A DNA stretch of 64,000 nucleotides, taken from Oasisia sp. SBJ-2009 (taxonomy: Eukaryota; Annelida; Polychaeta; Sabellida; Siboglinidae). Shown one piece after another: positions 40,143-61,666 of this stretch. The translations under genes and the position numbers were made by a program. Numbering within the stretch: the stretch's first letter is position 1; the number at the start of each line of letters is the position of its first letter. The DNA is taken from the NCBI GenBank assembly GCA_964017155.1, contig OZ024865.1, positions 45,438,051 through 45,502,050 of the forward strand. The letters are read 5' to 3'. The notes beneath the pieces were generated by a model. It saw only the letters and a program-made list of their open reading frames with translations. It was not told the origin of the DNA and searched no databases.

Positions 40143-40227
40143 ACGTACATGCAAGCATGCATTCATGCATGCATACATACATACGTACATACATACATAC
40201 ATACATACATGCATGCATGCATACATA
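40143..40227. repeat. (CATA)n/(CATG)n microsatellite
   Basis: Tetranucleotide repeat alternating cata, catg and cgta units. The 40228-40780 stretch that follows is AT-rich and holds short ATA-rich runs but no gene. Confidence 0.9.
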
Positions 40228-40790
40228 GAATAATGTTTTATATAAAATGTACAGTTCATAACGATACTAATACTAATACAATAATAATAATAATAAGTAA
40301 TAGCTATATAATAAATTAGTAATAAAAATGTAATTATTATAATATACAAAATAAATAATTTTAAAAAGTAGACAACAGTTAAGTCTCAAATTATAGTGAC
40401 GCAAGAATATATACACTTCATGGGCATCCCAAAAGACACGCCCAAATCACAGCCCACATTCGACCGGCAAACTGATCATGCTCTGTCGTCCACTTTTACA
40501 TAACTGTAGAAATAATAATAACAAAAATGACAATCTGATTGTCTGAGACAAAAGCCTTGCTATTACTACCATTACCACCACCATACAACAATTATTTAAT
40601 CTAAACAATCTACCAGCCAAATACAAACAATCACTCAGGCATATTTATCAGGAAATGCATGCAAGTGTAAATATCTTATATGAGACATTTTGAAACGTGT
40701 ATTTTACAGATTTCTAAATGCAAAAACGAAAAACAAATTCGATTTTCTTTTATCATTTTCCTAATTTCAAAACGAAAATGGAAAAGACGG

Positions 40791-40796
40791 TATATA
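40791..40796 (+). promoter_or_regulatory. Candidate TATA box of the fibrinogen-domain gene
   Basis: TATATA lies 123 bp upstream of the ATG at 40919, in a segment much less AT-rich than the DNA further upstream. Spacing would allow a 5' leader of roughly 95-100 nt. This is a single-motif inference. Confidence 0.4.
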
Positions 40797-40918
40797 CATG
40801 GACCCAAGTAGCACCCCACCAGGAAGTTCACTGCGGTTAACTCAGATGTCAGCATAAGTCGAAGTGAGGCGTTGTCGCTCACACATACGTTTGACGACGA
40901 AGTGACAAGTACGTATCA

Positions 40919-50752
<9,834 letters not shown>

Positions 50753-50806
50753 TGGGGAAAACAAGACCACACATTACCCCACTCTTCTGGAATTTGAATC
50801 AAATTA

Positions 50807-50812
50807 AATAAA
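50807..50812 (+). promoter_or_regulatory. Polyadenylation signal of the fibrinogen-domain gene
   Basis: AATAAA lies 55 bp after the stop codon in an otherwise AT-rich downstream flank, a compact and plausible 3' end. Confidence 0.6.
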
Positions 50813-51985
50813 ACCGTCGATTAATAATTATAGTTTAGTTGTTAAAACGATACGGTAACTGGAAACTAAACTAGGCTATATCGAGAGAAAAGTTGAAGTA
50901 CAGCAATATTACGAATCAAAAGCACTTTCTGAGTGAAATATTCAGCAGATTTATTTAGTCTTGGTGATCGGTTATTTAATAACATAAATTAAATAAATTG
51001 TGTTGTATAACACCAGCCGCCTAAATGACCTGTTGTGTCGGTGGTATTTCACAATGGAAATATGCCTAGTGAATTAGGTTTAATGAGACTATAAGATAGC
51101 TGTGTCGGTTTTAGTGGCATCATCATGTCAGGCTACTTACTCTATGTTGACAGTACGGTCTCTATGCTACAATATATATTTAATCAACATGTCACACGAC
51201 TTCCGTGTGCTATATTATGATACATTGATGTACTGTTGCATAACCTTAATCTAACTAAGGAACACATTAAATGCGCAGTGGCGATGTTGACGAAGACAAA
51301 CGCTTTTTTATTTAAACAGCTGTAAAAAGTCACTTATCGCGATTTTGCATTACATATTGTAACATCGACGACACATGATTTGTGATCAGGTAAATCTACA
51401 CACCGATGCCTATTATCTTCAAAGTGTATGATAATGGAATTATGTTTAGTTGGAGCATATTATGACGTCGCATTGTACACGTCCTCTCTTAAGGTTGCCG
51501 TTTACATACTGGTGAAAAATTGTGTCATGTGTATCTTTAATGCGTGAAAACAAAATGGCACGTATTTTGCAAAAATGAAACACAAAAAGCCATACAATTC
51601 GAACTTGAAAACTAAGCCAAAATGTTGTATGCAAAACAATGTTGATAACCACAACATATATTGAAATGGTCATTGTTGAATCATATCAATTTGGTTTGGA
51701 CACGTTTTTTTATACTTTGCTGTTGCTATGGCATGTACAAGAGACGACCAATATTAACTCACGTATGCACTTTATTCAAGAGATCCAATTCCTGAGGAGG
51801 TAAATGGACCATGTTCCGTGTACTATGTGGGTCCATTTGCTCTATTACACTGGCACAATTACCTTACGTGAAAGAGAAATATGCTGCTGCTGTCGCGCCG
51901 ACTAATTTAGATTTCAGTTGCATGACTTTCGCAAATGATGATAATATAGACATAATAATTTCAACGCACAAGGTCGTTGGCCTAT
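50813..51985. other. Intergenic DNA, no gene recognised
   Basis: AT-rich sequence downstream of the fibrinogen-domain gene. No coding similarity, RNA gene or repeat family was recognised. Confidence 0.5.
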
Positions 51986-51989
51986 GATA

Positions 51990-52335
51990 CCCTAATATTG
52001 GATATGGAGCGTGATATCTTAATCTTGGATGACGGGTGATTCCCTTTCTTTGATAGGGTGGCGTGACATTAAAACGTTCGACGGATTGTGACATCATGGT
52101 CTTAAATTAGGTATGTCACGTCGTCATATGTGATGGCGATACACCGCTTTTAGTTGAGTGTGATATTGTGAATTTTAGTTTTCCTAGTCTCGTTCCTTTG
52201 GTGGGAAGTGACAGTCAGCCGTTGATTGCAGTGACACCCCGGCTTTCATGGGGTGCGACACTCAACATTTGGCAGGACGTGGCACGCTGCCCTTGATTGG
52301 GAGTAATAAACCTACCGTTGATTTTGTATATCTTG
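51990..52335. repeat. Probable decayed ~35-40-bp minisatellite
   Basis: Phrases such as gcgtgata(t/c), gggtgattccctttctttga, ggcgtgacatt, gtgacaccccg and ggcacgctgcccttgattgg recur at roughly 35-40-bp spacing with heavy divergence. Weak evidence. Confidence 0.35.
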
Positions 52336-52499
52336 GGAATGCGGGGATTAAAATAACATTGCTTATTGTTGAGTATTATTGAAACAGTATCGCCTGCTTA
52401 TAATTGTAACTGTAGTAACAATTAATAAAAACTATCGTGAAATTGTTATGATCATTTTTGTTCGTCATTTGATCCTGAAAGCGTGGGCACGTGCATCTG

Positions 52500-53300
52500 A
52501 ATGTATTATACGAGGCCCTGCCATCTCAGGTCCACAGTCCATGGACCATTCCACAACATTTATACGAGGTCCTGCCCTCTTAGGCTCACAATACATGGAC
52601 CATTACACACCATTTATACGAGGTCCTTCCATCTGAAGCCCACGGACCATTCCACACCATTTACACGAGATCCTGCCATCTCACGCTCACAGTCCACGGA
52701 CCATTCCACAACATTTATACCAGGTCCTGTCATATCAAGGCCACAGTCCACGGACCATTCCATCCATTTACACGATATCCTGCTATTTCAAGCCCACAGT
52801 CCACGGACCACTCCACACCATTAACACGATATCTTGCCATCTCAAGCCCAGAGTACACGGACCATTCCGCAGCATTTATACAAGGTCCTGCCATCTCAAG
52901 CCCACAGTCCACCAACCATTGCACAGCATTTATACCAGGTCCTGCCATCTCAAGCCCACAGTCCACGGACCATTCCACACCAATTACACGAGATCCTGCC
53001 ATCTCACGCCCACATTCCACGGACCATTCCACACTATTTACACGAGATCCTACCATCTCAAGCCCACATTCCACGGACCATTCCACAGCATTTATACCAG
53101 GTCCTGCCATATCAAGCCCACAGTTCACGGACTATTCCACACCATATATACCAAGTCCTGCCATCTCAAGCACACAGTCCGCGGACTATTACACACCATA
53201 TATACCAGGTCCTGCCATCTCAAGCCCACAGTCCTCGGACCATTCAACAGCATTTATACCAGGTCCTGCCATCTCAAGCCCAAAGTCCATGGCCCATTCC
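52500..53300. repeat. 54-bp minisatellite, ~15 copies
   Basis: The unit has the form cctgccatctcaagccca, then cagtccacggaccattcc, then acaccatttatacgaggt (54 bp). Unit starts at 52517, 52571 and 52625 fix the period. Because 54 is a multiple of three, frames stay open on both strands for 100-190 codons (an 18-residue peptide repeat with HLKPTVHGPFH on the + strand). No start context, splice structure or homology supports expression. Degenerate sequence continues to about 53470. Confidence 0.95.
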
Positions 53301-53469
53301 ATCTCAAAGGCCTCGAACCAATCAACACCAATTATACATGCCGTATCAGGCCCAAAATTCACGGATCAATCTACAACATTTGTACGAGACCCTCCCCTCA
53401 TAGGCACGGAGGCATCGAACCAATCAGCACCATTGATGCGAGGCCCTGCCCTCTCACGCCACCAGGGTA

Positions 53470-53792
53470 AGGAATTGTCGTAATCGGAATTCGTCGACAA
53501 TTTCTGGAAAACGGAAGAACGACTGAAAGTTACTGGCCCTACTCCCAGAGTCTGCATCGAATGAAATAAGCAATACTATATATATTACATATGATGCGAT
53601 ACATTTGACGCCCTATTGCGTAAGAACATTTATGGTTTAAAAAGACGCATTTTTAACATAAATAATGTCTTGATTAGGGTTATGTACAATTGCTTTGAAA
53701 TAGTAAATGGCCCAATGTGGATTAGCTGGGCCAATTCATTGTACACAGTGAATCTGTAAGATAGTCATCACGCATATAACTTTATTATTATT

Positions 53793-53795
<3 letters not shown>
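53470..53795. other. Intergenic DNA, no gene recognised
   Basis: AT-rich stretch between the 54-bp minisatellite and an AT microsatellite. Nothing recognisable. Confidence 0.5.

Positions 53796-53830
<35 letters not shown>
53796..53830. repeat. (AT)n microsatellite
   Basis: Short pure AT run. Confidence 0.95.
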
Positions 53831-53834
<4 letters not shown>

Positions 53835-54075
53835 AAGTCAGTAAGTTGTTTATATAACTTACTTTTCAAAAGGTGTTTATGTGTATGAATTAATTGCATA
53901 TTTATTTTACAATCACATCCTGTATAATGCTCATTATTTTATCTGTTTTTCTACAATTTTACATTTATCTAATTTATAACCTTATTTTTTTTATAACATA
54001 TTGGCTCTTTAATTAGGCTACTTAGATGTTCTAATGTATGTACCGATTGTATATGGGTTTTTACCTGAAATAAAT

Positions 54076-55256
54076 GTATTCGTATTCGTATTCGTATTCG
54101 TATTCGTATTCGTATTCGTATTCGTATTCGTATTCGTATTCGTATTCGTATTCGTATTCGTATTCGTATTCGTATTCGTATTCGTATTCGTATTCGTATT
54201 CGTATTCGTATTCGTATTCGTATTCGTATTCGTATTCGTATTCGTATTCGTATTCGTATTCGTATTCGTATTCGTATTCGTATTCGTATTCGTATTCGTA
54301 TTCGTATTCGTATTCGTATTCGTATTCGTATTCGTATTCGTATTCGTATTCGTATTCGTATTCGTATTCGTATTCGTATTCGTATTCGTATTCGTATTCG
54401 TATTCGTATTCGTATTCGTATTCGTATTCGTATTCGTATTCGTATTCGTATTCGTATTCGTATTCGTATTCGTATTCGTATTCGTATTCGTATTCGTATT
54501 CGTATTCGTATTCGTATTCGTATTCGTATTCGTATTCGTATTCGTATTCGTATTCGTATTCGTATTCGTATTCGTATTCGTATTCGTATTCGTATTCGTA
54601 TTCGTATTCGTATTCGTATTCGTATTCGTATTCGTATTCGTATTCGTATTCGTATTCGTATTCGTATTCGTATTCGTATTCGTATTCGTATTCGTATTCG
54701 TATTCGTATTCGTATTCGTATTCGTATTCGTATTCGTATTCGTATTCGTATTCGTATTCGTATTCGTATTCGTATTCGTATTCGTATTCGTATTCGTATT
54801 CGTATTCGTATTCGTATTCGTATTCGTATTCGTATTCGTATTCGTATTCGTATTCGTATTCGTATTCGTATTCGTATTCGTATTCGTATTCGTATTCGTA
54901 TTCGTATTCGTATTCGTATTCGTATTCGTATTCGTATTCGTATTCGTATTCGTATTCGTATTCGTATTCGTATTCGTATTCGTATTCGTATTCGTATTCG
55001 TATTCGTATTCGTATTCGTATTCGTATTCGTATTCGTATTCGTATTCGTATTCGTATTCGTATTCGTATTCGTATTCGTATTCGTATTCGTATTCGTATT
55101 CGTATTCGTATTCGTATTCGTATTCGTATTCGTATTCGTATTCGTATTCGTATTCGTATTCGTATTCGTATTCGTATTCGTATTCGTATTCGTATTCGTA
55201 TTCGTATTCGTATTCGTATTCGTATTCGTATTCGTATTCGTATTCGTATTCGTATT
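54076..55256. repeat. Perfect (ATTCGT)n hexanucleotide array, ~1.18 kb
   Basis: About 197 uninterrupted copies of gtattc were read with no substitution seen. The left flank reads ttacctgaaataaatgtatt, which resembles the 3' end of a non-LTR retrotransposon running into its terminal tandem tail. The array may therefore have expanded from such a tail. Confidence 0.98.
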
Positions 55257-55603
55257 ACTAACAGTCGATGTAACCCAGTAGTCGTTTGATTGTTTCCTTC
55301 CTGTAAGTTTGACAATAGTGATTTGAAATTCGGCCTGCTCTAGTACACTTTTTAAAAGGCAAATGTGTAAATATATTATTTTGTCTAACATGCCTTTTCA
55401 ATGATGACGAGTAGTGGCGTCGCATAGCGGATAAACTGCGTCACTAGGAAGTGACGTTTCGCCCTACGCATACAACTGCACAGTTTAGATGGTTGCAAAG
55501 TGGCCAGTGGAAATACTTAGTATTACTAATGCTACTGTTGATACCGTAAGTTGAGGCATTATTCAGCCTGAATTGTTTTCCGTATACATGTACAACACAA
55601 ACC
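55257..55603. other. Intergenic DNA, no gene recognised
   Basis: Unique-looking sequence between the ATTCGT array and a SINE. No feature recognised. Confidence 0.5.
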
Positions 55604-55915
55604 ATCTCGCGTCGAGCGCAATGGATCAGGGGTAGCGCTTCGGACGTTCGACTAATATAACCCAGGTTCGAATCCTGTGATGCGGGGTTAAAACCTTAGA
55701 CAGGTTTTTCACTCTACATTGCTCCAGTTCGCTCAGCTGTATACCTGAGTACCTGACAATAGACAGTGGTTGATATGTGTACAAGTAGCCTTCGTGCGTT
55801 AATGTGTCGCATATGGCTGGATTCTTCCCAAAGAGGTTGAGACGGTGTTAGATTGAAAAGGACTGCCTGGGAAGAAAAGTGTAAACCGATTTGCGTTATA
55901 TAAGAACTTCCTTAC
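55604..55915 (+). mobile_element. tRNA-derived SINE with LINE-like tail
   Basis: The head has an A-box-like tggatcaggggtagcgc region and a canonical B box ggttcgaatcc at 55665-55675, followed by gatgcggg, which can pair with the 5' cgcgtcg region. The central body contains acattgctccagttcgctca then gctgtatacctgagtacctg, a phrase familiar from widespread animal SINEs. The 3' part, gtaaaccgatttgcgttata then taagaac, resembles the LINE-derived tails of such SINEs. No terminal poly-A or clear target duplication was found. Confidence 0.8.
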
Positions 55916-56788
55916 GTTTAAAACATTCGCGGGTCGTTCGACCCAGCTTTATGAAAATATTCATGCAGAAAGAATAACTGCTAGTGTGTAGCCGACGGTT
56001 CCGAACGATAAGGCGGCGGTTACACATTCACGAGCGCTTATTTCACATAGGATTCATATATTACCCAAAGTAGCCGTATTACGCAGTTGACCTCTGGTGA
56101 AAGGAACCATTGACGAATGGCATTGATTCCTGCACGCTAGCCGCTCCCTTACAAGTCACATGTATGTGTTAACATTCGAGACATATACTATTGCATCAAT
56201 GCCAGCTACGTGGTGTTTTGCCGGGAATAACGATTGTATACGGTAGGCGTACTTAATTGGTTACTGACTTGTTGTTAAACATTCCAGATTTCTGCTGCCG
56301 TTTAGATGCTAATGAGGGTCAGATTCTTGATGCAACTTTGACCGTTGGCCGCGACAACCGGATGGCTGCTGGGAGGGGTAGATTGCGTTGGAAAAAGCTT
56401 ATGCAATGAAAATGTGGCCGCTAAATCCGGTTGGCCCTAATAGAGAGAATGTACTGTATAATTTACGCCGAGATAAAGTATTATCCGCCAAAACAATCGA
56501 CAACCATCCATCTGTGTTCGCTGTGTTCATTCCCATCTGGCTTACCTAACAACTAGCGATGAACATCTGGTACAAATTACTTACGTTTACGATGAACGAA
56601 CAGTGACCCCATCTGGGGGGAATGTGTCACGATACAGGAGCAACATTCCCCAGGTGGCGCCACGTGTCCGTATGGTGGTAGGATTCACAACGTACAAATA
56701 AAAATTGTAGTAAACCTACAAACAATAGACATGTTATGAAGTATTACAATTTGTATTTGCTATAGAAAAGGTGGTCTAGAATGTTTTG
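55916..56788. other. Intergenic DNA, no gene recognised
   Basis: Moderately GC-balanced sequence between the SINE and the TGTGCG array. No coding or RNA feature recognised. Confidence 0.5.
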
Positions 56789-58522
56789 TGTGTGCGTGTG
56801 CGTGTGCGTGTGCGTGTGCGTGTGCGTGTGCGTGTGCGTGTGCGTGTGCGTGTGCGTGTGCGTGTGCGTGTGCGTGTGCGTGTGCGTGTGCGTGTGCGTG
56901 TGCGTGTGCGTGTGCGTGTGCGTGTGCGTGTGCGTGTGCGTGTGCGTGTGCGTGTGCGTGTGCGTGTGCGTGTGCGTGTGCGTGTGCGTGTGCGTGTGCG
57001 TGTGCGTGTGCGTGTGCGTGTGCGTGTGCGTGTGCGTGTGCGTGTGCGTGTGCGTGTGCGTGTGCGTGTGCGTGTGCGTGTGCGTGTGCGTGTGCGTGTG
57101 CGTGTGCGTGTGCGTGTGCGTGTGCGTGTGCGTGTGCGTGTGCGTGTGCGTGTGCGTGTGCGTGTGCGTGTGCGTGTGCGTGTGCGTGTGCGTGTGCGTG
57201 TGCGTGTGCGTGTGCGTGTGCGTGTGCGTGTGCGTGTGCGTGTGCGTGTGCGTGTGCGTGTGCGTGTGCGTGTGCGTGTGCGTGTGCGTGTGCGTGTGCG
57301 TGTGCGTGTGCGTGTGCGTGTGCGTGTGCGTGTGCGTGTGCGTGTGCGTGTGCGTGTGCGTGTGCGTGTGCGTGTGCGTGTGCGTGTGCGTGTGCGTGTG
57401 CGTGTGCGTGTGCGTGTGCGTGTGCGTGTGCGTGTGCGTGTGCGTGTGCGTGTGCGTGTGCGTGTGCGTGTGCGTGTGCGTGTGCGTGTGCGTGTGCGTG
57501 TGCGTGTGCGTGTGCGTGTGCGTGTGCGTGTGCGTGTGCGTGTGCGTGTGCGTGTGCGTGTGCGTGTGCGTGTGCGTGTGCGTGTGCGTGTGCGTGTGCG
57601 TGTGCGTGTGCGTGTGCGTGTGCGTGTGCGTGTGCGTGTGCGTGTGCGTGTGCGTGTGCGTGTGCGTGTGCGTGTGCGTGTGCGTGTGCGTGTGCGTGTG
57701 CGTGTGCGTGTGCGTGTGCGTGTGCGTGTGCGTGTGCGTGTGCGTGTGCGTGTGCGTGTGCGTGTGCGTGTGCGTGTGCGTGTGCGTGTGCGTGTGCGTG
57801 TGCGTGTGCGTGTGCGTGTGCGTGTGCGTGTGCGTGTGCGTGTGCGTGTGCGTGTGCGTGTGCGTGTGCGTGTGCGTGTGCGTGTGCGTGTGCGTGTGCG
57901 TGTGCGTGTGCGTGTGCGTGTGCGTGTGCGTGTGCGTGTGCGTGTGCGTGTGCGTGTGCGTGTGCGTGTGCGTGTGCGTGTGCGTGTGCGTGTGCGTGTG
58001 CGTGTGCGTGTGCGTGTGCGTGTGCGTGTGCGTGTGCGTGTGCGTGTGCGTGTGCGTGTGCGTGTGCGTGTGCGTGTGCGTGTGCGTGTGCGTGTGCGTG
58101 TGCGTGTGCGTGTGCGTGTGCGTGTGCGTGTGCGTGTGCGTGTGCGTGTGCGTGTGCGTGTGCGTGTGCGTGTGCGTGTGCGTGTGCGTGTGCGTGTGCG
58201 TGTGCGTGTGCGTGTGCGTGTGCGTGTGCGTGTGCGTGTGCGTGTGCGTGTGCGTGTGCGTGTGCGTGTGCGTGTGCGTGTGCGTGTGCGTGTGCGTGTG
58301 CGTGTGCGTGTGCGTGTGCGTGTGCGTGTGCGTGTGCGTGTGCGTGTGCGTGTGCGTGTGCGTGTGCGTGTGCGTGTGCGTGTGCGTGTGCGTGTGCGTG
58401 TGCGTGTGCGTGTGCGTGTGCGTGTGCGTGTGCGTGTGCGTGTGCGTGTGCGTGTGCGTGTGCGTGTGCGTGTGCGTGTGCGTGTGCGTGTGCGTGTGCG
58501 TGTGCGTGTGCGTGTGCGTGTG
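56789..58522. repeat. Perfect (TGTGCG)n hexanucleotide array, ~1.73 kb
   Basis: About 289 uninterrupted units. The sequence is a strict alternation of pyrimidine and purine, the pattern that favours Z-DNA. It abuts the 3' end of the CR1-like retrotransposon at 58523. All long open frames here are repeat artefacts. Confidence 0.98.
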
Positions 58523-61500
58523 ATATAGATATAGATAGATACATTTATTATGTGGCAACTTTGCAGTTGGATTGTACATGTACATTCATACTAAAATCAA
58601 CAATTCCACACAATATCATATCAATGTACAATGTTAGCATATCTTGTTAAGAATCAAAATCATCATTAGAAACCTAGGTAATAAATGTAAAAACATATAC
58701 ACTGTACATTAAAATATACATTACACAAACATTGTTATAAAATAAATAAATACATTAATTAATTAAATCAAATTAAAATACTTGTCCATTACTAACCGAT
58801 CTGGAAATGCTCCAAACACCACGGAATTAGGGAATTTTTGTAGCGATTAGTTTTTGCCCTTGGTATTGGTAACTTGTTACACAACCTCAAGGAATATGGC
58901 ACACTTCGACCATTTGGTAATAACGCATTCAGTTTGTGATCATTACTCTTCATTTTAGCGAAATACACTTTACACAATTCATCGCGTCTGCGGTGCAACG
59001 TCGGCAGGTTTACCATCTGCAGGATATTTTCGTATTGATAACCTGGAAATATAGTTTTGAGACACCTTTTTTGAATTATTTCTATGTTATCCGATAAGTA
59101 TTTAGGTAAGTTCGTATGCCACACAGGGCACGCATATTCGACTACAGGTCTAATTACAGATACATAAATTCTGATCAAATCGTTTTGGTTGATACCAGCA
59201 CGTTTCAGTTGATAAATCATGTACACTCTCTTTTTTGAAATAATCTCATCTACATGTGCATTCCAACTTAAGTCAGATGATATAGTTACACCGAGAACCT
59301 TTGCTTGAGACACTCTTTCAATATAATTTCCATTCATATAAATATATGGCAGAGAATCTACAAATGTGCTGTCTCTTCTGAAACATATTACCATCTCTTT
59401 GGTCTTAGTCGTATTGATACGCATGTCATTATTACAGGACCATTGCTCAACAAGGTCAGCAGAATCCTGGATAACAGATACCATGTCTTGGTTGCATATT
59501 TCAAATATAGTGCTGTCGTCAACATATTTATAAATAGGACAAGGCGTTTGCAAATCATTGATATGGACTAAAAAGTGTTTTGGCCCTGACAAAGTCCCTT
59601 GGGGAACGCCCCCATTGGGATACCCTGGTTTGGACACAGCGTTGCCTATTTTCACTCTCTGTTCGCGATCTAGTAAGAACGCAGCCATCCATCGAACCAG
59701 ATGTGCAGGTACTTCCATTCCAGTCATTTTGTTTAACAGTATATCGTGGTTAATCAGATCAAATGCTTTACTATAATCAAGAAAAAGCACTCTTACAAAA
59801 TTGCCCGTTACATCGGTGCTTTCATACCATTTGTGGAGCATTTCAACAAGAGCATCCGTGGTACAAGTCCCTGCCATTCCTCCATACTGCTTATCATCAA
59901 TTTGTGGTTTAACATAATAATCGACCCATTTTAGCACTAGTGATTCAAACACCTTAGCTATAATGGGTGTAAGTGATATCGGTCTTATGTCATTTTCAAT
60001 AGTAACTGGGGGATGTTTCTTTGACACAGGAATAATAGTTGCCGTCTTCCATAGTTTTGGCAGTACACCTTCTCTAAGAGAACTATTAAATATCGCAGTT
60101 ACCGGCGCCGCAAGAAGGTGTGAACACTCTTTCAACGCCCATGGGGGTATTCTGTCCGGACCCGTAGCTTTGTTCACTTTGATCTTATCAAGTGCCAACT
60201 TAGTGTCACTCACGCTGATGGTGAATTTAGCTGGCAGTGGTTCTTTAATGTCAAAGATGGGGTGTGTAGCTCGTAGTTTTGGCAAGTCTTCACTGATCGC
60301 CACGAAGCATTCATTCATACGGTTAACAAGAGTGTCCATATCTCCACCAGTAAATGCATTTGCCAAACCCAACATCTCATTTTGACCGCCAGGTGAGTTA
60401 CCCAAGAGTGTCTTCATATGTTTCCACCAATCCCGTGATGATGTTGCTTCTATTGATGCAATTTTGGATTGGTAGAATTGGCGTCGTAATTTCGGCGCTG
60501 CGCGATTCACTTGATTACGGAGTCTGTTTGCCCGTTCCACATCACCCACCATGCGTGCACGTTGCCTCTGCCTAATCAGGTGGCGAAAGCCATCGGTGAC
60601 CCATGGTTTATCCGTGCTGTGTCTTGTTACAGTCTTGTACGGACAACATATATCCAATAAATGGTCCACAGTTTCTTGGAAAAACGTAAACTGTTCCTCG
60701 CACGTAGGCAGTGTGTATAAATATTCCCATCTGATCTGTGCCAGGGTCGAAGTAAACAATGCTCTTTCAGTTTTACCCATGCGCCTGGTAACAATTTTCT
60801 GGATCATTCCGGTATCGAGTGTTGGGTACAACGCTGGGACAAGTAATACCATCTTGTGGTCTGATGTTCCTAGTTCACCAATCACTGACGGGAAGCCATA
60901 TACAGGTGACATGTTAGACCACATTTTGTCCAATATTGCAAAATTACGTGTGGCAGTCTTAACAAGCTGCTCGTAACCATAATGTGTACGTAAAAAGGTG
61001 TCCTTGAATTGATTAAAATCGCCAGTTAAAATAACACCACAGTCTGGCTGCCGCGCAAAATAGTGTCCAGACTGTTTATCATGGACCAATTCTCAGCACC
61101 GGGTGGGTGGTATATGCATGCTAACATAATGCACGCGTACTTTCTTGGTAGTTTTTTTGATTTAATTTTCAGCCATATGACTTCGCGTCCATCTTCTTCA
61201 AGATCGTGCAAACGTTCATACGGAATAGTCTCGGCCACATAACATGCCACTCCCCCGCCTCCCTTTTCAAGGCGGTCTTTTCTCTCACAACAAAACCCTG
61301 CCAAACCGACAGATTCCGTCGACATGTACGGCTTAAACCAGGTCTCCGTGACACATACGCAACCAACGTCGTTCGTGCGTACCACAGCAAGTAACTCATC
61401 AGATTTCTCAATACAGAGTGACCGAGCGTTGAGACACATAATCACTGGTAAGCTCCATCTTGGCTTGTTCTTAAGCGTAATTAAATTGTCTGCATTTGCA

Positions 61501-61666
61501 CCACTTGTTCTATGCTGTGCTGCATTTGCACCACTTGTTCTATGCTGTGTTATTGCTCGGCACATGGTGATTATTGGCCGAATGCTAAGGCCTTCATATT
61601 CTGTACATGGCATGGCCGTGTCATTTCGGCCTGTTTCCTAATCCATGTTAACATGATGTTTACTCT
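58523..61666 (-). mobile_element. CR1-like non-LTR retrotransposon, 5'-truncated
   Basis: The element is about 3.1 kb on the - strand. It carries an apurinic-type endonuclease and reverse transcriptase, about 270 bp of 3' untranslated sequence, and a 3' end in short tandem tatc/tatatc units rather than poly-A, as CR1/L2-group elements do. No ORF1 is present; the 5' end meets a TGTGCG array at 61667 just upstream of the endonuclease. The same hexanucleotide flanks both ends, so target duplications cannot be seen. Clade assignment within the CR1/Jockey superfamily is from remembered motifs. A 30-bp tandem duplication lies at 61491-61550. Confidence 0.88.
58792..61613 (-). pseudogene. Endonuclease/reverse transcriptase ORF of the CR1-like element, one frameshift
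   Basis: The 5' frame (61613 down to the frameshift) carries endonuclease motifs CLNARSL and TETWFKPY, then KGGGGVACYV. The 3' frame reads to a stop at 58792; counting from the TTG at 61089 it has LTGDFNQF (21-28) and TSDHKM (75-80) completing the endonuclease. Reverse transcriptase follows: KATGPDRIPP (307-316), LDYSKAFD (437-444), GGVPQGT (493-499) and the catalytic YVDD (522-525), then a thumb region with SVIRPVVEYACPVW. The natural-looking residues switch frame at a run of four A's (+ strand 61057-61060), consistent with a one-base loss there. Everything else is intact, so this is a young copy. It copies element RNA into DNA at a nicked target. A sequencing error at the homopolymer is possible. 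Confidence 0.9.

Noticed and set aside
38655..40745. Possible terminal inverted repeats (aattcgtttttcgtttttgc and its complement) bounding a ~2-kb element
   Set aside because: The matching words are A/T-homopolymer-rich, no target duplication is seen, and no transposase lies between them.
54018..55391. 400-457-codon open frames of two-residue repeats in the ATTCGT array
   Set aside because: Hexanucleotide repeat artefact, open in several frames on both strands.
55604..55690. Functional tRNA gene
   Set aside because: The anticodon region and stems pair poorly, and the sequence continues into a SINE body, so it is a SINE head.
56744..58650. 580-620-codon open frames (Cys-Val, Arg-Val, Ala-Cys, His-Thr) in the TGTGCG array
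   Set aside because: Hexanucleotide repeat artefact. The same applies to the frames at 61512-63593 and to the GT/CA microsatellites.
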